Shown: positions 36,409-48,795, counted from the first letter of the stretch. The stretch: DNA of 64,000 nt from Bromus sterilis (GCA_950022295.1 OX465598.1:339463324-339527323), one strand, 5' to 3'. The notes: a model not told the origin generated them from the sequence alone. Made by a program: numbers and translations.

Positions 36409-38049
36409 TGATACGTCCCAAACGTATCTATAATTTCTGCTTGTTCCATGCATGTTTTGTGTGACTTTGCCATGTTTTGCTTGAACTTTCATACACTTTT
36501 GAACCTATTTGGACTAACCTATTAACTCAGTGCACCCAGTTGCCAGTTTATGTTTTCTGCTGTTTTTGTATTTCAGGTTTTCCGTCCATTAAAAGTGCTC
36601 CAAAAATTCCAGGAAAAATATATAAAAAATCAGCGCAACAGAAACTTCCGGAATCACCAAGAGAGGGAAGGGGGGCCACCACCAGGCAACCAGGAGGGCA
36701 GGTGGCACGGCCCCACCCTGGGCCGCGCCAGGGACCCTCCTGACTGCCTCGTGGGTCCCCTTGATGCCCCCCTTCGCCTATATTTACCCCTCGGGGTGGA
36801 AACCCCTAATATCGATCTATTTTTGGCGAACTCCCCTCTGTACCGCCGCCGCCGCCGTTTCAAGATCGGGGCTGCCTGGAGAAGCTGCCCCGGCACCCTT
36901 CCGGAAGGAGGAACCCCCTCCGGGAGACCATCCATAGCCATGGACGCCTCCCGGATGTGCCGTGAGTAGTCCCCCTTGGACCATGGGTCCGTCACGAGTA
37001 GCTATGTGATGAATCTCTCCCCCCTTTGTGCTTCCACTTTCGAGTCCTCGTGAGATGCCTCACATGATCGAGGAATCTATGTAATTTATGTTGTTGCTAT
37101 GCTGAGTTTGTTGGGATCTGATGGATTATGAGACTATGTTCATATTGTGATGAGTAATATATTTGGTTCTTCTCTTTTATATTTTGTTCTTGAGTAAATT
37201 CTTGCATGTTCTCCGTTGCGGTATTTGCTTTGGCCAAGTATTTTATTTGCAACTCCAAGAGAGAGCGTTATGCTCGATTGTGGGTTCGGCCCCTTGATGT
37301 CTAGCTTGAGTGACAGAAACATGAGACTAGGGGATGTGTTGTAGCCACCAGGGATAAAACAATGGTGCTTGTACCTGCGGGTGCAAGGATTGTTTACTTT
37401 ACGCAAAGTTCTTTTAATGCAGTTGTCTGTTGCTTTGAGTTTACACTTTGGGTGGGATTCACAACTTAATACCAGCGAGATATTCCGGATAGATATCTCA
37501 AGGTGGATGATTCGTAGTAGATGCAGATGGATTTTGGTCTACTTACCTTGGCGTACTGCCCATTGCTTTTGAGCCCTTCCTTTCTTTGCAGCATAGTTAG
37601 CATTGCGGTGCCTTCATAATCCTGTCAATTGCCCAACTGTGATTTGTTTACCTTGCTAGCACTTTTATCATCTTTTGGGAGAGAGACATCACTAGTGAAA
37701 ATCACGGGACCCCAGTCCGTCTTCACATTATTGTTCACACCCACAATTTACTTTCAGCTTTTACTTTCCTTTGCACCTTTTATCTCTTGCGTTGATCCTT
37801 TGTAAACGACAAGGCCGGAGGAATTGACAACTCCTCTGTACTCGTTGGGAGCAAAGTTATTTGTTGCTGTGTGCAGGTCCACGACAACACCCTAGTCAGG
37901 AAGCAATTTCTGGTGACGTTGCCACCAACTTGTATCTCCTGAGTCCTACTGGTTCGATAACCTTGGTATCTTCACTGAGGAAAACTTGCTGATGCACTGC
38001 ATCTCAAACCTTCCACTTGGGGTAACCAACGAGGGGCGAGAAGCCATCA
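36409..38049 (+). repeat. 3' LTR of D
   Basis: 1,641 bp, the same length as the 5' LTR, with TG...CA ends and GTCGG directly after. Confidence 0.9.
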
Positions 38050-38054
38050 GTCGG

Positions 38055-38517
38055 CGAGCGCGTGGCTCTATAGTTCGACTCATCGAGTGGGGTCTCTTCA
38101 TAGAATCCTCGCGCCTGTCTTCAGGGTCGTCGATTTCTTCCTCGTTGGTGATGATCTTGGCGATCGCTGATCTCGAGCTCGGAGTCGGTGTCTTGTTGTG
38201 CGGCGGGTGCCTGGGTGGCGGTGGGTCGTCGAGTGGTCGGCAGGTCCTCTGCTTCGTGTTGCAGCTCGTCGATCGGGATCTCTGTGTAGAACCCTCGCGC
38301 CTTTATTTTGGGTCGTCAAGTTCTCCTTCGCTGGTGGTGGGCTCGGTTGCCGCCATAGTATTGGTCTTGGCAGGCTGCAGGCTAAGCGATCTCGCTGTGG
38401 CGGCAGAGATGTTTGCCGTGATCTTGAATTCTTCGGGTGGATTGCATCCGGTTCTTGCTCTTGAGTTGTGGCTTGCTGAAGACGGAACCGTCGAGATCGT
38501 AATTCCAACCTGTGCAG
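38055..38517 (-). pseudogene. gag N-terminal part of C
   Basis: This minus-strand stretch lies between the primer site of C and the D insertion. A frame containing ATEPTTSEGELDDPK reaches a stop near 38303, and the next segment reads on in another frame (ARGFYTEIPIDELQHEAEDL). The repeated phrase ARGFY(T/E)E(I/T)P occurs twice, so the N-terminus may be internally repeated. Confidence 0.55.
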
Positions 38518-38535
38518 TTCCCACAGACAGCGCCA
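38518..38535 (-). other. Primer-binding site of C
   Basis: On the minus strand the sequence is TGGCGCTGTCTGTGGGAA, 2 bp after the LTR end. Tat-lineage elements use a similar TGGCGCCGTCTGTGGGAA site; I think the tRNA is Arg but am not sure. Confidence 0.65.
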
Positions 38536-38537
38536 AT

Positions 38538-38985
38538 TGACGGGGATGTACCCCGGCAAATCCCATGGTCAGGGACCCTGGGTTAGTCATGAGAGGCACA
38601 GGTTGGACGATAGCTCGTCGGCTAACAGGAGGATACGTTCCTGCTCGATCTTATTGATTGGAGATGGCGATTACAGGGAAGCCAAGGCTAGTGCGCACAA
38701 GGCTAGGGTTACAGATTGTGTGGTTCTAGATCTCGACGTCTCCCCTCCTAGCCTTTATATACTAGGCTAGGTCTCGGGGAGTCCGTCCCGGATTACAGAT
38801 GAGGTTTCCTAACCCTTAATCTTGTACCATACGGCAGATTTACACCTTCCTTATGAGTCGCGGACTCCTACGTCGGTGCCACTAGTGGGCCAAGGCTGGG
38901 CCCAGGCAACATCTTTGTGGGTCTTCTGTCTTCGGGTACACCGGGTAGGCCCATCCGTAGGAGTCGTGGGGTCATCCCCTTGTCA
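38538..38985 (-). repeat. 5' LTR of C (448 bp)
   Basis: On the minus strand it runs TGACAAGGGGATGACCCC...CATCCCCGTCA, with inverted ends. No second copy is present at the left end of C. Confidence 0.75.
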
Positions 38986-39944
38986 GTTCTTTTCTCCCTT
39001 GTGGCAACAACACATCCCCTAGACTCATGTTTCTGTCACTCAAGCGTGTCATCAGGGGGCATGAAGACACAATCAAGCATAACGTTCCCTCTTGGGGTTA
39101 CTACCTACTACTTGGCCAAATCAATAAACAACAACGGAGAACATGCAAGAATTACTTAGGAACAAAAATATAAAAGATAAGAACCAAATATATTACTCTA
39201 TCACAATCTGAACATAATCTCATAATCCATCAGATCCCATCAAACTCAGCATAGCAACAGCAGAAAGATTACATATGTGCCTCGATCATGTAGGGTAGCT
39301 CACGAGGTCTAAACCATGAAGAACAAAGAGGGGAGGAGAACATCACATAGCTACTGATCACGGACCCATGGTCCAAAGGAAACTATTCACGGCACATCCG
39401 GAAAGCGTCCATGGTGGAGGGGAAGCTCCCGGAGGTCGATCCTCCCTCCGGCAGGGTGCCGGGAAGAAGTCTGTTGGCACTCCCGATCTTGGAAGCTCGG
39501 TCGCGGCGGAACAGAGGCGAGATCGCGAAAAAGGGTTTTATCCTCAGGGGTTTCATGTCACGGGGAGTAAATAGGCGAATGGGGGCATCCAGGGGGGCAC
39601 AAGGAGTCCAGGTGCCCCCCTGGCGCGGCAAGACCCTAGGCCGCGCCAGGTGGCCGCCTGGGTCCCTGGTGGTGCCCCTCCGGCCCTCCTTCGGGGTTCT
39701 GGAAGCTTCAATTGCGCTGATTAATTTTTATCCGATTTTTCCAAAAAAATGGGAGCACTTTTAATATGGGGGGAAACCTGGATAGAAAATCAGCAAAAAA
39801 TAGGAATTGGCACTGTGGTGCACTGAGTTAATAAGTTAGTCCAAATATGATCAAAAGTGTATGAAAGTGTATCAAGATCATAGCAATATCACACAAAACA
39901 TGCATGGAGCAAGCAGAAATTATAGATATGTTTGGGACGTATCA
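38986..39944 (-). repeat. I: LTR fragment of a D/F-like element, minus strand
   Basis: The right end reads GGGACGTATCA, the reverse complement of an LTR start. The fragment covers about the first 960 bp of an LTR like that of F (42067-43020) and is cut by C at AGAAAAGAAC. It joins F at GATGCCCC. Confidence 0.8.
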
Positions 39945-42900
39945 GATGCCCCAGTGCATCCCCTTCTCCATCAACAATCATGAGTTTGTCCTCCGTCTCA
40001 CTATATTTTTATCACTTCATGCGTTATGTGCTATGCTTGGAGCGTCTCGCTCTTAGGTTTCCTTTTTTGTTTTATTTAGCTTCACTTGTTGTTCATAACA
40101 AGTTAGACCCCAGCTTACTTTGTGTGGGAGAGAAACACGCTCCACTTCAATCTAGAACACATCATAGGATTTTTCATTCTTATCTTTTCTCTGTTGTGTG
40201 TTCTTTATCTTTTCGTAGTTGTTGCCATGTTTAGTTTTAATGTTTTTCTTTAGCAAGAGCTTTAGCTTTTGTTTAGTTTGTTGTTGGAACTCTTTTTAGT
40301 TTTCATGTTTATCTTGTTAAGAGAGTTGGTTGTTGCACTGAGTTGTGTCTTGTCTTGAAGTAGGTAATTGAGGTTGCTATTCAATTGTAGTAGTAACTTG
40401 CAATAGTTTTGAGGTATTGTTGTGAGTAATGTTTGAACTTTTGGTGTCAAGAGCTCTAGCCTATTAGTGATAGGTGAAGTATTTTGGGCAATCCGTGTTT
40501 ATTTTCAAAACCTACAAAAACTAGTTGAGAACTCTAGCTACTAGATGCATTACTAATCTTTGGAGGGATTGAATATTAGAGTACACTCACGTACCATGAG
40601 TCGAGGATGCGCAAGGATAACCAAACCCCCATACACTCCTCCTCGGGGCACTTGTCTCTTTCTGAACCTCCTTATTAGATTGAGAGTTACCGATTATAAG
40701 TGCATGAGTTCTTCGGACTAATGTAAGTATTGAAAGTTGACACTTCCACCTCCTCATATTTGCTAGCCTCTTTGGTACCGCGCATTTCCCTCTTCTCACT
40801 CCGAGAGTTGGCGTCCACTTTCGCCGATGCATCCAAACCCTTGGCATGATACGCTCTGTCATCATAAACATCCTTATATCTTTCCTCAAACAGCCACCAT
40901 ACCTACCTATCAAGGCATTTCCATAACCTTTCCGAAATATATTGCCATGCAACATCCACCTCTTCATGACTTGATCTTCATGTCATACATGTTCCTGCTA
41001 CACTGGCAGAGGCATACATTTGCATACATCATGATAGCTACATCTTCCTTATGTTGAGTACCTTGTAAAGTGTGAAGATCTTCTATACTTCTTGTAAAAT
41101 AGAGTGTTGCCCTTAGGTGAGGAAAATATCCCAAAGAGGACAAAATTAAAAGATCCCAAAGAGGACAAATGTGAGTTAAATAGAAAGAGTCATTGAGGCC
41201 ACCAAAAAATACAAAAAAAGAGAAAAAAGAAAATAAAAAGAGAGAAAGGGGCAACACTACTATTCTTTTGAAAGATCCAAACTCGTACTCCCTCTTATCC
41301 TTGTACTCCATAGAGATGATCATTTATGCATATAGTTATGTGGGGACCTTCACACTATAGAACTTGGCTTGCATATTCCAAGGATGAGCCTCCTCAAACG
41401 AGCTCTAGGTCTTCATGAGAGAGCAAGTTGGATGCACCCCCACTATTTCCATTGGAGAGCTTTTCTTAGCTCTTATGTGCATCTGTTGCATGGCAATCCC
41501 TACTCCTCACATCATATCTATCATCTGGCTTCTCTTGCCTATGATTTTCCTCATTGATGTGAGCCTGTCACACCCTTTTTTTCTTCCTCCTCCACCATGT
41601 TCCTCTCTTTGCCATCCTAAGTGTCAACTCTCGTGCTTACGCCCATCCATTGCATGAGTGCTCAAAATATAGAAAGGGAGTGGATCAAATTGACTTGTAC
41701 CTGGCTAGTGGTCTGGGGACGAGTCAAGATAAGATTCCAAAGAAGACCAAGTGTGAAACTTTAGTAGATGGATTTCTCAACAAATAAATATGTTTTCTCT
41801 TGTATTCCCATCTCCCCCTTCTTGCACGCAAACACCATCTGGAGACATTCGAGTCACGGACAATGAGAGATCTTGCACCTTTATGTTCTTATGTTGCTTG
41901 TTTCAATGCTAATATAGACTCTTGCCTGTTATGACATGAATTGAATTACATACCTTGATTGCTTTACTTTCAAAGTTATTATATGGTTGTTAGCATGTCA
42001 CCACATAAATTATGCTTGTTATCATTTACCTACTCGAGGACGAGCAGGAATTAAGCTTGGGGATGTTGATACGTCCCAAACGTATCTATAATTTCTGCTT
42101 GCTCCATGCATGTTTTGTGTGATATTGCTATGATCTAGATATACTTTCATACAATTTTATCACATTTGGACTAACTTATTAACTCAGTGCACCACAGTGT
42201 CAGTTCCTGTTTTTTGTTGTTTTTCTATTTCAGGTTCCCCCATATTAAAAGTGCTCCAAAAATTCGGGAAAATCAGATAAAAAATCAGCGTAACGAAAGC
42301 TTCTGGAGTCCCGAAGGAGGGCTAGAGGGGCCCCACCTGGTGCCCAAGTGGCCAGGTGGCGCGGCCTAGGGCTTGGCCGCGCCGGGAGGCCGCCTGGACA
42401 CCTGGTGGACCCCCTGGCTGCCCCCTTCGCCTATTTATTCCCCGTGACGTGAAACTTCCGAAGACAGAACCCTTTTTCGCGATCTCGCCTCTGTTCCGTC
42501 GCCGCCGCGCTTCCAAGATCGGGAGCGCCAGCAGACCTCTTCCCGGCACCCTGCCGGAGGGAGGATTGACCTCCGGGAGCCTCCCCTCCACCATGGACGC
42601 TTCCGGGATGATCCGTGAGTAGTCTACCTTGGACCATGGGTCCGTGATTAGTAGCTATGTGATTTTCTCCTCCCCTCTTTGTTCTTCAGGGATTAGACCT
42701 CGTGAGATGCCCTACATGATCGAGGCACATATGTAATTTTCTGCTGTTGCTATGCTGAGTTTGTTGGGATCTGATGGATTATGAGACTATGTTCAGTTTG
42801 TGATTGAGTAATATATTTGGTTCTTATCTTTTATATTTATGTTCTTGAGTAAGTATTGCATGTTCTCCGTTGCTGTTTATTGCTTTGGCCAAGTAGTAGG

Positions 42901-43700
42901 TAGTGACTCCAAGAGGGAACGTTATGCTCGATTGTGGGTTCATGCCCCCCGATGACACGCTTGAGTGACAAAAACATGAGTCTAGGGGATGTGATGTTGC
43001 CACAAGGGGGAAAAGAACGGTGCTTGTAACCACGGTTGCAAGGATTGTTTACTTTATGCAAAGTGATTTTTAATGGAGTTGTCTGTTGCTTTGGGTTTAC
43101 ACTTTGGGTGGGACTCGCAACTTAATACCAACGAGATGTTCTGGATAGATATCTCAAGGTGGATGATTAGTAGTAGATGCAGTTGGATTTCGGTCTACTT
43201 ATTTTGGCGTACCGCTCATGCTTTTGAGCTTCGTCCTTTCTTTGTAGCATAGTTAGCATTGCGGAGCGTTTCTAATCGTGTCAATTTCCCAGTTATGATT
43301 TGTTTACCTCGCATAGCAGTTTTATCGTGTTTTGGGAGAGAGGCGTCACTAATGACCATCACGGGACCCCGGTCCATATTCTCATCACTGTTTACACGCT
43401 CATTTATTTTCTGCTTTTACCTTCTAGCTGCTATCACCATTATCATTATCCCTTGTGTTTGATCCTTTGTAAACAAAAAGACTGCAGAGATTGACAACGT
43501 CTCTGAACTTCGTTGGGAGCAAAGTTATTTGTTGTGTATGTGCAGGTCCACGTCAACCGCTAAATTTCTAGCGTTGCTGTCACCTACTTTGCCGCTTTTG
43601 AGTCCTACGAGAGAAAACCCTATCCTCTACATAGGGGAAATTCGCTGCTATCCTACATCTCACCTTCCACTTGGGGTAACCAACGAAGGGCGATAAGTCA
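39945..43700 (+). mobile_element. Element F: 3' half of a non-autonomous Gypsy element
   Basis: 39945-42066 is the family's non-coding tail, closest to E1 in its first 600 bp. It ends in the same polypurine-like AAGCTTGGGGATGT, followed by a complete 3' LTR. Gag, the 5' LTR and the left flank are missing from the window. The minus strand at 40587-40967 holds an altered version of the antisense frame seen in E2. Confidence 0.8.
42067..43700 (+). repeat. 3' LTR of F (1,634 bp)
   Basis: It starts TGATACGTCCC and ends GATAAGTCA; the next bases TTATC would be the target duplication. Retroelement similarity stops here. Confidence 0.8.
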
Positions 43701-46299
43701 TTATCATCTCTCGCACATCAACCATTCGATCCTTTCCTCGAAAGGAAGGTCCTCATGGAATCCCGATGTTCCTCAAATTCCAACAGGTAAATTGTACGGC
43801 TGATTCGTGACAACATCATGAAGATTTGACGGTTGATTGTAATGCTGATTTAAAGGATGATAACTAATGAAGTGTGCACGAATTTGTTTTTCTCCTCTTA
43901 AGGCATACAATTAGCACTTGATAATAGTCTATGTATCGATAAATCTACATTATAAAGGATGTCAACTTATTTGCCAAAAGAAATTTAGAAGGTTAGCTTC
44001 AGCAAGACATTAATACTCCAACAACTCTATATGTATACTGTCCATTTATCTTCCATTATTTAGAATATGGTTAAATTATAAAGTATTGTACCTATTTCGT
44101 GCTTATATATGATTTGTTCTTGTGATAGAAATGAAAATATGGAAAGTAAAACTGACGGTATTTGTAGATTCACTATGAGAGTATTCATTTGTGGATAGGT
44201 TGTCTACATAACATGATAGGGTATTCAGATATGTCGTTAATTCCTAACAGTAATCTATCACCTACTTCAGCTTATGTTCATTTAACCAACACATATTATG
44301 AGGCCAAATTTTGGTATGAGTGTCATTGTGTTAGTGTATACACACTCATCTATATCACTATTACAGTAGTATTTTGCATATGTGTACAGATAATATATTT
44401 GCAGTTCATGGATGACATTGGTCTTTCAATTCAAGCGCCAGCAACTACCTAGGGTATGTGTGCATCTAGGAGTGAAATTCATTTCTATCACTACATACAA
44501 GCTGAAATAATTAGCTCAAGTAATCAAACTATTAAAGAACCCAATGCAGCAAGCCTTAGCATAATCCCTATGTAGTTGGTAAAGTAAAAGGATTTATTTA
44601 TCATCATATCTTCAACATTCGGCATTTTTGTCTAGAGAATAATATTTTTTGTTAGTTTTGCTGAGATAAAGGTGCTATTCTTTTCTTTCATTGGTTGACT
44701 AAGGCTTACAGTTTGGAGGAGTAAGGGTAGAGAATATGAACACTTGAGTATAGGAATCGGGTAGTATCATTTTCTTATTTTCTATTTCCTCCGATCGATG
44801 TTTGTACTAGCTTAATACAAAGTGAGCGACACTTAGCTTAGTACAAAATGAGCGATACTTATTATGGATCGGATGAAGTATTGTTTTTCCGAACTGTACC
44901 TTTGTACGTTAACTTTGTAGTTTGTACTATGTGATCTCAGCAACTGTTATGAGCATTGTGTATTGTCTTCATGTGTATATTACCTTCCTTGCATTTCCTT
45001 GCCCCACTTCATTTGCTACTCCATTATGATGGCGGTTGGTGATGATATGCCACTCATATGACCGCGGTTGGAGTTGGATCGACTACAATTGTTGATTCCT
45101 ATATATTCTTGCTCATGGTTGATCTTCTCGAGAAGTAAACAAGAATGACCTTCAAGATGTATGTGCATTTCCAGTCGAAAGGTTATGCTCCTTTCCATGA
45201 TTCAATTAAATACATGCTCTTACTTTTATATTACTTATTGGGAAACATGGGTTTATGCTTGTCTCATATCTCTTATATATGTGGAAGCACCGTCACATAT
45301 CACGACGCCACCCTATTGTCTTATATAGGAAATGTGAGGATTTTTGAAAAATAAATAGTGAACAAAATACTAGCATTATGAGTAGCCATTATTTTTCCGT
45401 CTAGCCTGAAGTACATTTATGTTCTAACAATATTATCATATATAAAGTTTTCATACGAATAATGAAGTAGATAACTTAATACCTGACCTTATATATTGTA
45501 CCCTCACAAAAAAAGTGAATCTACTTTTCCATTGTTTCTTTTATCTAGAGTCCAAATGTTACCGTTACTACAATTGGTTAGGTTTGTTTGCCGATATAAG
45601 TTCTAATTGTGTTGATCATGGTGTGTGCGTGTTTTGTAGAAAGACTTGGCACTCAAAATGTGTCACGGTGGAAGATACACAAACATTGGTTGATGATATC
45701 GAAATGCTATATAGCGTTTAGTACTTCAGAGTTAATATTATTTATTTTCATTGTTTTGTATGTCGGTAATATAATGATGCACCTTTTCATGTATCACCAA
45801 ATATATTTTCTCTATAAGATGAGACCGCGGTGTACTTTATAATTGTTATGATAACATTTAGTGTCACCGACATTTTTCCATTTACATGGTTTATTACGCG
45901 ACAAGAAAGTGTGTATCTATAGTATGTTAATACTTCATGCCTGCTTTTTATATTTTCTTCTCTTTTTTGTTGTGTGGTTTCGTTATCGTGTTATTGTTAT
46001 TTTTCTTTGTAAGCCTCATATATCTTCTATAAAGATAGCAAAATACATGTTTTTAATGTATTTTTAGAAGCATGAACCATGTGTATTTCTTCATTCTGAT
46101 TGTAGGATGTTGCTACCATGCCACACAAAGCAACAACTCTTCCGCCAAAACACACTCAAAGCCCATAAAAATAAAACCTAAACTTTACTCACAACCCCCT
46201 CGAAAAAACTTTGAATTGCAAACATGAAAAATAAAACGGCGCGACAAGGCGCGTGTTTTCCTTCTACTTAATATAAAAGTTTAGTGATCTAAAACATCT
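43701..46299. other. Low-copy AT-rich region without a recognised gene
   Basis: No retroelement similarity is seen. There are exon-like pieces bounded by splice-like sites: up to AACAG|GTAAATTG at 43786/43787, a short piece ending in TAG near 44452 (FMDDIGLSIQAPATT), and one near 45640-45720. I cannot join them into a gene. A decayed Stowaway lies at 44785-44878. Confidence 0.4.
44785..44878. mobile_element. Decayed Stowaway-type MITE (94 bp)
   Basis: TTTCCTCCGATCGATG at the left and ATGGATCGGATGAAG at the right are imperfect inverted ends, with TA on both sides. The length equals that of the intact copy at 46302. Confidence 0.6.
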
Positions 46300-46301
46300 T
46301 A

Positions 46302-46395
46302 CTCCCTCCGATCCATATTAATTGACGCACATTTTATACTACTCTAGTATAAAATTATACTAAGTGTGTGTTAATTAATTTGGAATCGGAGGGAG
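46302..46395. mobile_element. Stowaway (Tc1/mariner) MITE, 94 bp
   Basis: It has terminal inverted repeats CTCCCTCCGATCC...GGAATCGGAGGGAG and a TA duplication at 46300-46301 and 46396-46397. It sits about 250 bp upstream of the mTERF start, in the promoter region. Confidence 0.9.
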
Positions 46396-46582
46396 TACAT
46401 AATTTAGAGAGAAAGTATAGATTTTTAGGGATCGATTAGAAATGTTCGATATAGAAAAGTGACTTGCTTAAAGAAAACACGGCGCTTGGAGACCGCGGGA
46501 CGACGATTCGGGCGCAATCGGGCGGCCGCGAAGTCTTCTACGGAACGGGACTAGGCAGGCCCGCCCAACTGGCTCATCGTTC

Positions 46583-46590
46583 AACCCTAA
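46583..46590 (+). promoter_or_regulatory. telo-box-like AACCCTAA upstream of mTERF
   Basis: AACCCTAA lies 56-63 bp before the ATG. Such boxes are common near starts of plant genes for translation and organelle functions. The second mTERF copy has the related CAACCCTACA at the matching place. Confidence 0.35.
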
Positions 46591-46645
46591 CACAAACCCG
46601 GCCGACCGGGAGCATTCCGCCACCGCCGCCACCGCCGCCGCCGCC

Positions 46646-47809
46646 ATGCTCCGCCTCCAAAATCGGCTGCTCTCTCTCCTCCGCAACGGCTGCGCCTCCC
46701 CTCTCTCCGCCTCCTCCCTCCACCGCCACCTCTCCGCTACCGCTACCGCGTCCACCTCCTCGGACCCCCCTTTCTCCACCGAGGACTACCTCCTCAACAC
46801 CTGCGGTCTCACCCGGGCGCAATCCCTCAAATCCTCCAGATCCATCTCCCATCTCAGGTCCTCCTCCAACCCCGACGCCGTCCTCGCCTTCCTCTCGGGC
46901 CTCGGCCTCTCCAGCTCCGACATCGCGGCCGTCGTCGCCAAGGACCCGCGGTTCCTCTGCTCCAGGGTGGACGAGACCCTCGCCCCCCGCGTCGCCAAGC
47001 TCCGCGAGCTCGGGTTATCCCCTTCTGAGATTACGCGCCTCGTCGTGATCGCCGCCCCCGCGTTGCGCTCTTGCGACGTCGCCAGCAGGCTTCAGTTCTG
47101 GATCCCATTGTTCGGATCCTTCGACAACTTGATCAAGGCCGTGTCGCGTGGAGCTCTGGGAGGTGGTGCCCTCCTAAGGCGCGACATTGACACAGTGGTT
47201 AAGCCCAATCTTGAGCTACTTCTCCAGTGCGGGTTAACTGTTCCTGATCTCGCCAAGACTGGCCTCAGTGGGGTGTGGGCGATCGTCTCCAGCCCAGAAA
47301 AACTGCAGACACTGGTCGCACGCGCTGAGGAGCTCGGGGTACCACGCGGCTCACGCCAATTCTCGTATGCCCTCGCAACCGTCTCCTCGGTAACCCAAGA
47401 GAAGCTTGCTGCAAGAATGGAGTTACTGAAGAAGACCCTTGGCTGCTCCGACGACCTGCTGAAAATTGCAATCGTCTCGCACCCAAGCCTCCTAAGATCA
47501 TCTGAGGACAACCTGCGCAGCACGACAGAGTTCCTGATCAACAAGGTCGGTCTTGAGCCGGAGTGCATCGTGAGCAGGCCAGCGCTGATCACTTACAGCC
47601 TAAAGGCGAGGCTCAAGCCTCGATATATCATCATGAAGATACTGCAGGGCAAGGGACTTCTGAGTTCTGAGTATTGCTCAATGATTGCTGTGAGCGAGAA
47701 GTACTTCATTTCAAGATATATCGACTGTTACAAGGAGAGTGCTCCTGAGCTTGCAGAGGTGTATGCTGCGGCTTGTGCAGGGAAAACGCCTCCTCACCTC
47801 CAACTTTGA
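46646..47809 (+). CDS. mTERF-family protein, intact, single exon (387 aa)
   Basis: This gene encodes a mitochondrial-transcription-termination-factor-type protein, a family of helical-repeat proteins that bind nucleic acids in mitochondria or plastids. The start is ATG 46646 in a GCCGCCATG context; the stop is TGA 47807-47809. Residues 1-40 are rich in Leu, Arg, Ser and Ala with few acidic residues (MLRLQNRLLSLLRN), fitting an organelle transit peptide. From about residue 75 follow repeats of ~30-35 residues, each with a Leu-Gly-Leu type helix start and a conserved Pro: GLGLSSSDIAAVVAKDPRFL, LGLSPSEITRLVVIAAPAL, CGLTVPDL, LGCSDDLLKIAIVSHPSLL, VGLEPECIVSRPALI. GC content falls from 5' to 3', as in many grass genes. 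No defect is seen. The organelle and the target are not readable from sequence. A damaged tandem copy lies 3 kb downstream. Confidence 0.93.
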   Translation: MLRLQNRLLSLLRNGCASPLSASSLHRHLSATATASTSSDPPFSTEDYLLNTCGLTRAQSLKSSRSISHLRSSSNPDAVLAFLSGLGLSSSDIAAVVAKDPRFLCSRVDETLAPRVAKLRELGLSPSEITRLVVIAAPALRSCDVASRLQFWIPLFGSFDNLIKAVSRGALGGGALLRRDIDTVVKPNLELLLQCGLTVPDLAKTGLSGVWAIVSSPEKLQTLVARAEELGVPRGSRQFSYALATVSSVTQEKLAARMELLKKTLGCSDDLLKIAIVSHPSLLRSSEDNLRSTTEFLINKVGLEPECIVSRPALITYSLKARLKPRYIIMKILQGKGLLSSEYCSMIAVSEKYFISRYIDCYKESAPELAEVYAAACAGKTPPHLQL

Positions 47810-48795
47810 CACATTTGTAGGGATATCGAAGTTTAATCTTATTGTTCTCATCGTCATAGCTATTCACATAGCACTTATGCTGTTTTTGTATCCTCTACAT
47901 TTTGGCATTCTGACTGAAATTGAACTGCCTTGATTTTATTGGCAGTACAGCGACATGTTACAATTGCTGAAATCGTATGAGTCGGTTAAAATTCTGGCTC
48001 TGTTGCCATCTCTTACAGTTTGGTTGTTGGTCCTGTTCTAAATGAAGCAATGAATTAGGGATTTTTTTTTGTAATGGAGGTAAAAGAATTTCCTCATGGA
48101 TTATATTATAATTAAGAAGGAAAGAATGTTAGGGGAAATTATGGTACAAGAAATGAAATTAAGTCTTCTATTTTCTGTTGGACGCTGAAAACGGATGGCC
48201 TTGGCCAAACACCGTAAATTTGTATGTTGCTCACTATACGGCATTATTCTATTTGCTGTTGGACGCTGAGTACGATTGTTTATTGGATATAAAACTTTCA
48301 CTTTGAAATATGTTTTAGTGAAAATTTAAACTAAAATCATGTCAAGTATATTTCCCAACAAAGAAAGTATTTTCCTCGGTTATATCCAACTTGGACTACT
48401 TTCATGGTCAAATTAATACGATTATGTTCCTCCTCATTTGATGCTCCTCACCTACAACTCCGGCGGCTGGCACCTCGCCAGAATCCCAAGCAAACATAAC
48501 ACAATACACCACAAATGCACACCAGTGCGTCCATGGTGAACGCCAAAACCCCGATCACCCCCATTGATGATTCAAAGCCATGAAATCCTTGAAAGACGCC
48601 ACTGTGGGTGTGCTGTTGTGGAGCCCCGGCCATCACTGCGGGGCCGTGAAGCCAGACCCCCTCGAACCCAACCACGGATGCGTGGCTGCATAGCCATGAA
48701 CTCGGTCGAACGTCGACAATTGTTGCGGGCGTGCTGACATGGTACCTTGATTAATCGCTATGGGGCAGCGAAGCCAAGAAACTCCCTCAAACCCC
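47810..48795. other. 3' flank of mTERF and intergenic DNA
   Basis: 47810 to about 48310 resembles the 3' flank of the second copy (56228 to about 56625), so the tandem duplication included flanking DNA. The rest (48420-48795) has no supported gene. Confidence 0.6.

Larger units (their letters stand above)
24479..38049 (+). mobile_element. Element D: non-autonomous Gypsy with both LTRs, containing element G
   Basis: Two LTRs of equal length (1,641 bp) bound the element, each TGATACGTCCC...GCCATCA, with the exact duplication GTCGG outside. Inside are a perfect tRNA-Asp-type primer site, gag-protease and a non-coding tail. The tail is interrupted at 29270 by G and resumes at 35142, with about 700 bp of D missing compared with E2. 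The polypurine-like AAGCTTGGGGATGT precedes the 3' LTR. No pol is present. Confidence 0.92.
18466..38985 (-). mobile_element. Element C: Gypsy of the Tat lineage, minus strand, split by D, left end truncated
   Basis: C reads right to left: 5' LTR (38538-38985), primer site, gag start, D insertion (24479-38049), rest of gag, protease, reverse transcriptase (YVDDIVIK), RNase H, integrase and a 3' untranslated region with tandem repeats. The second LTR should lie at the left end but is absent; the sequence changes directly into E2 at 18465/18466. All genes carry stops or frameshifts. The clade is inferred from domain order, the YVDDIVIK motif and the primer site. Confidence 0.8.

Noticed and set aside
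46464..47592. Other frames over the mTERF gene (Pro/Ser-rich plus-strand and Gly/Glu-rich minus-strand)
   Set aside because: Shadows of the mTERF coding sequence caused by GC-rich third positions.
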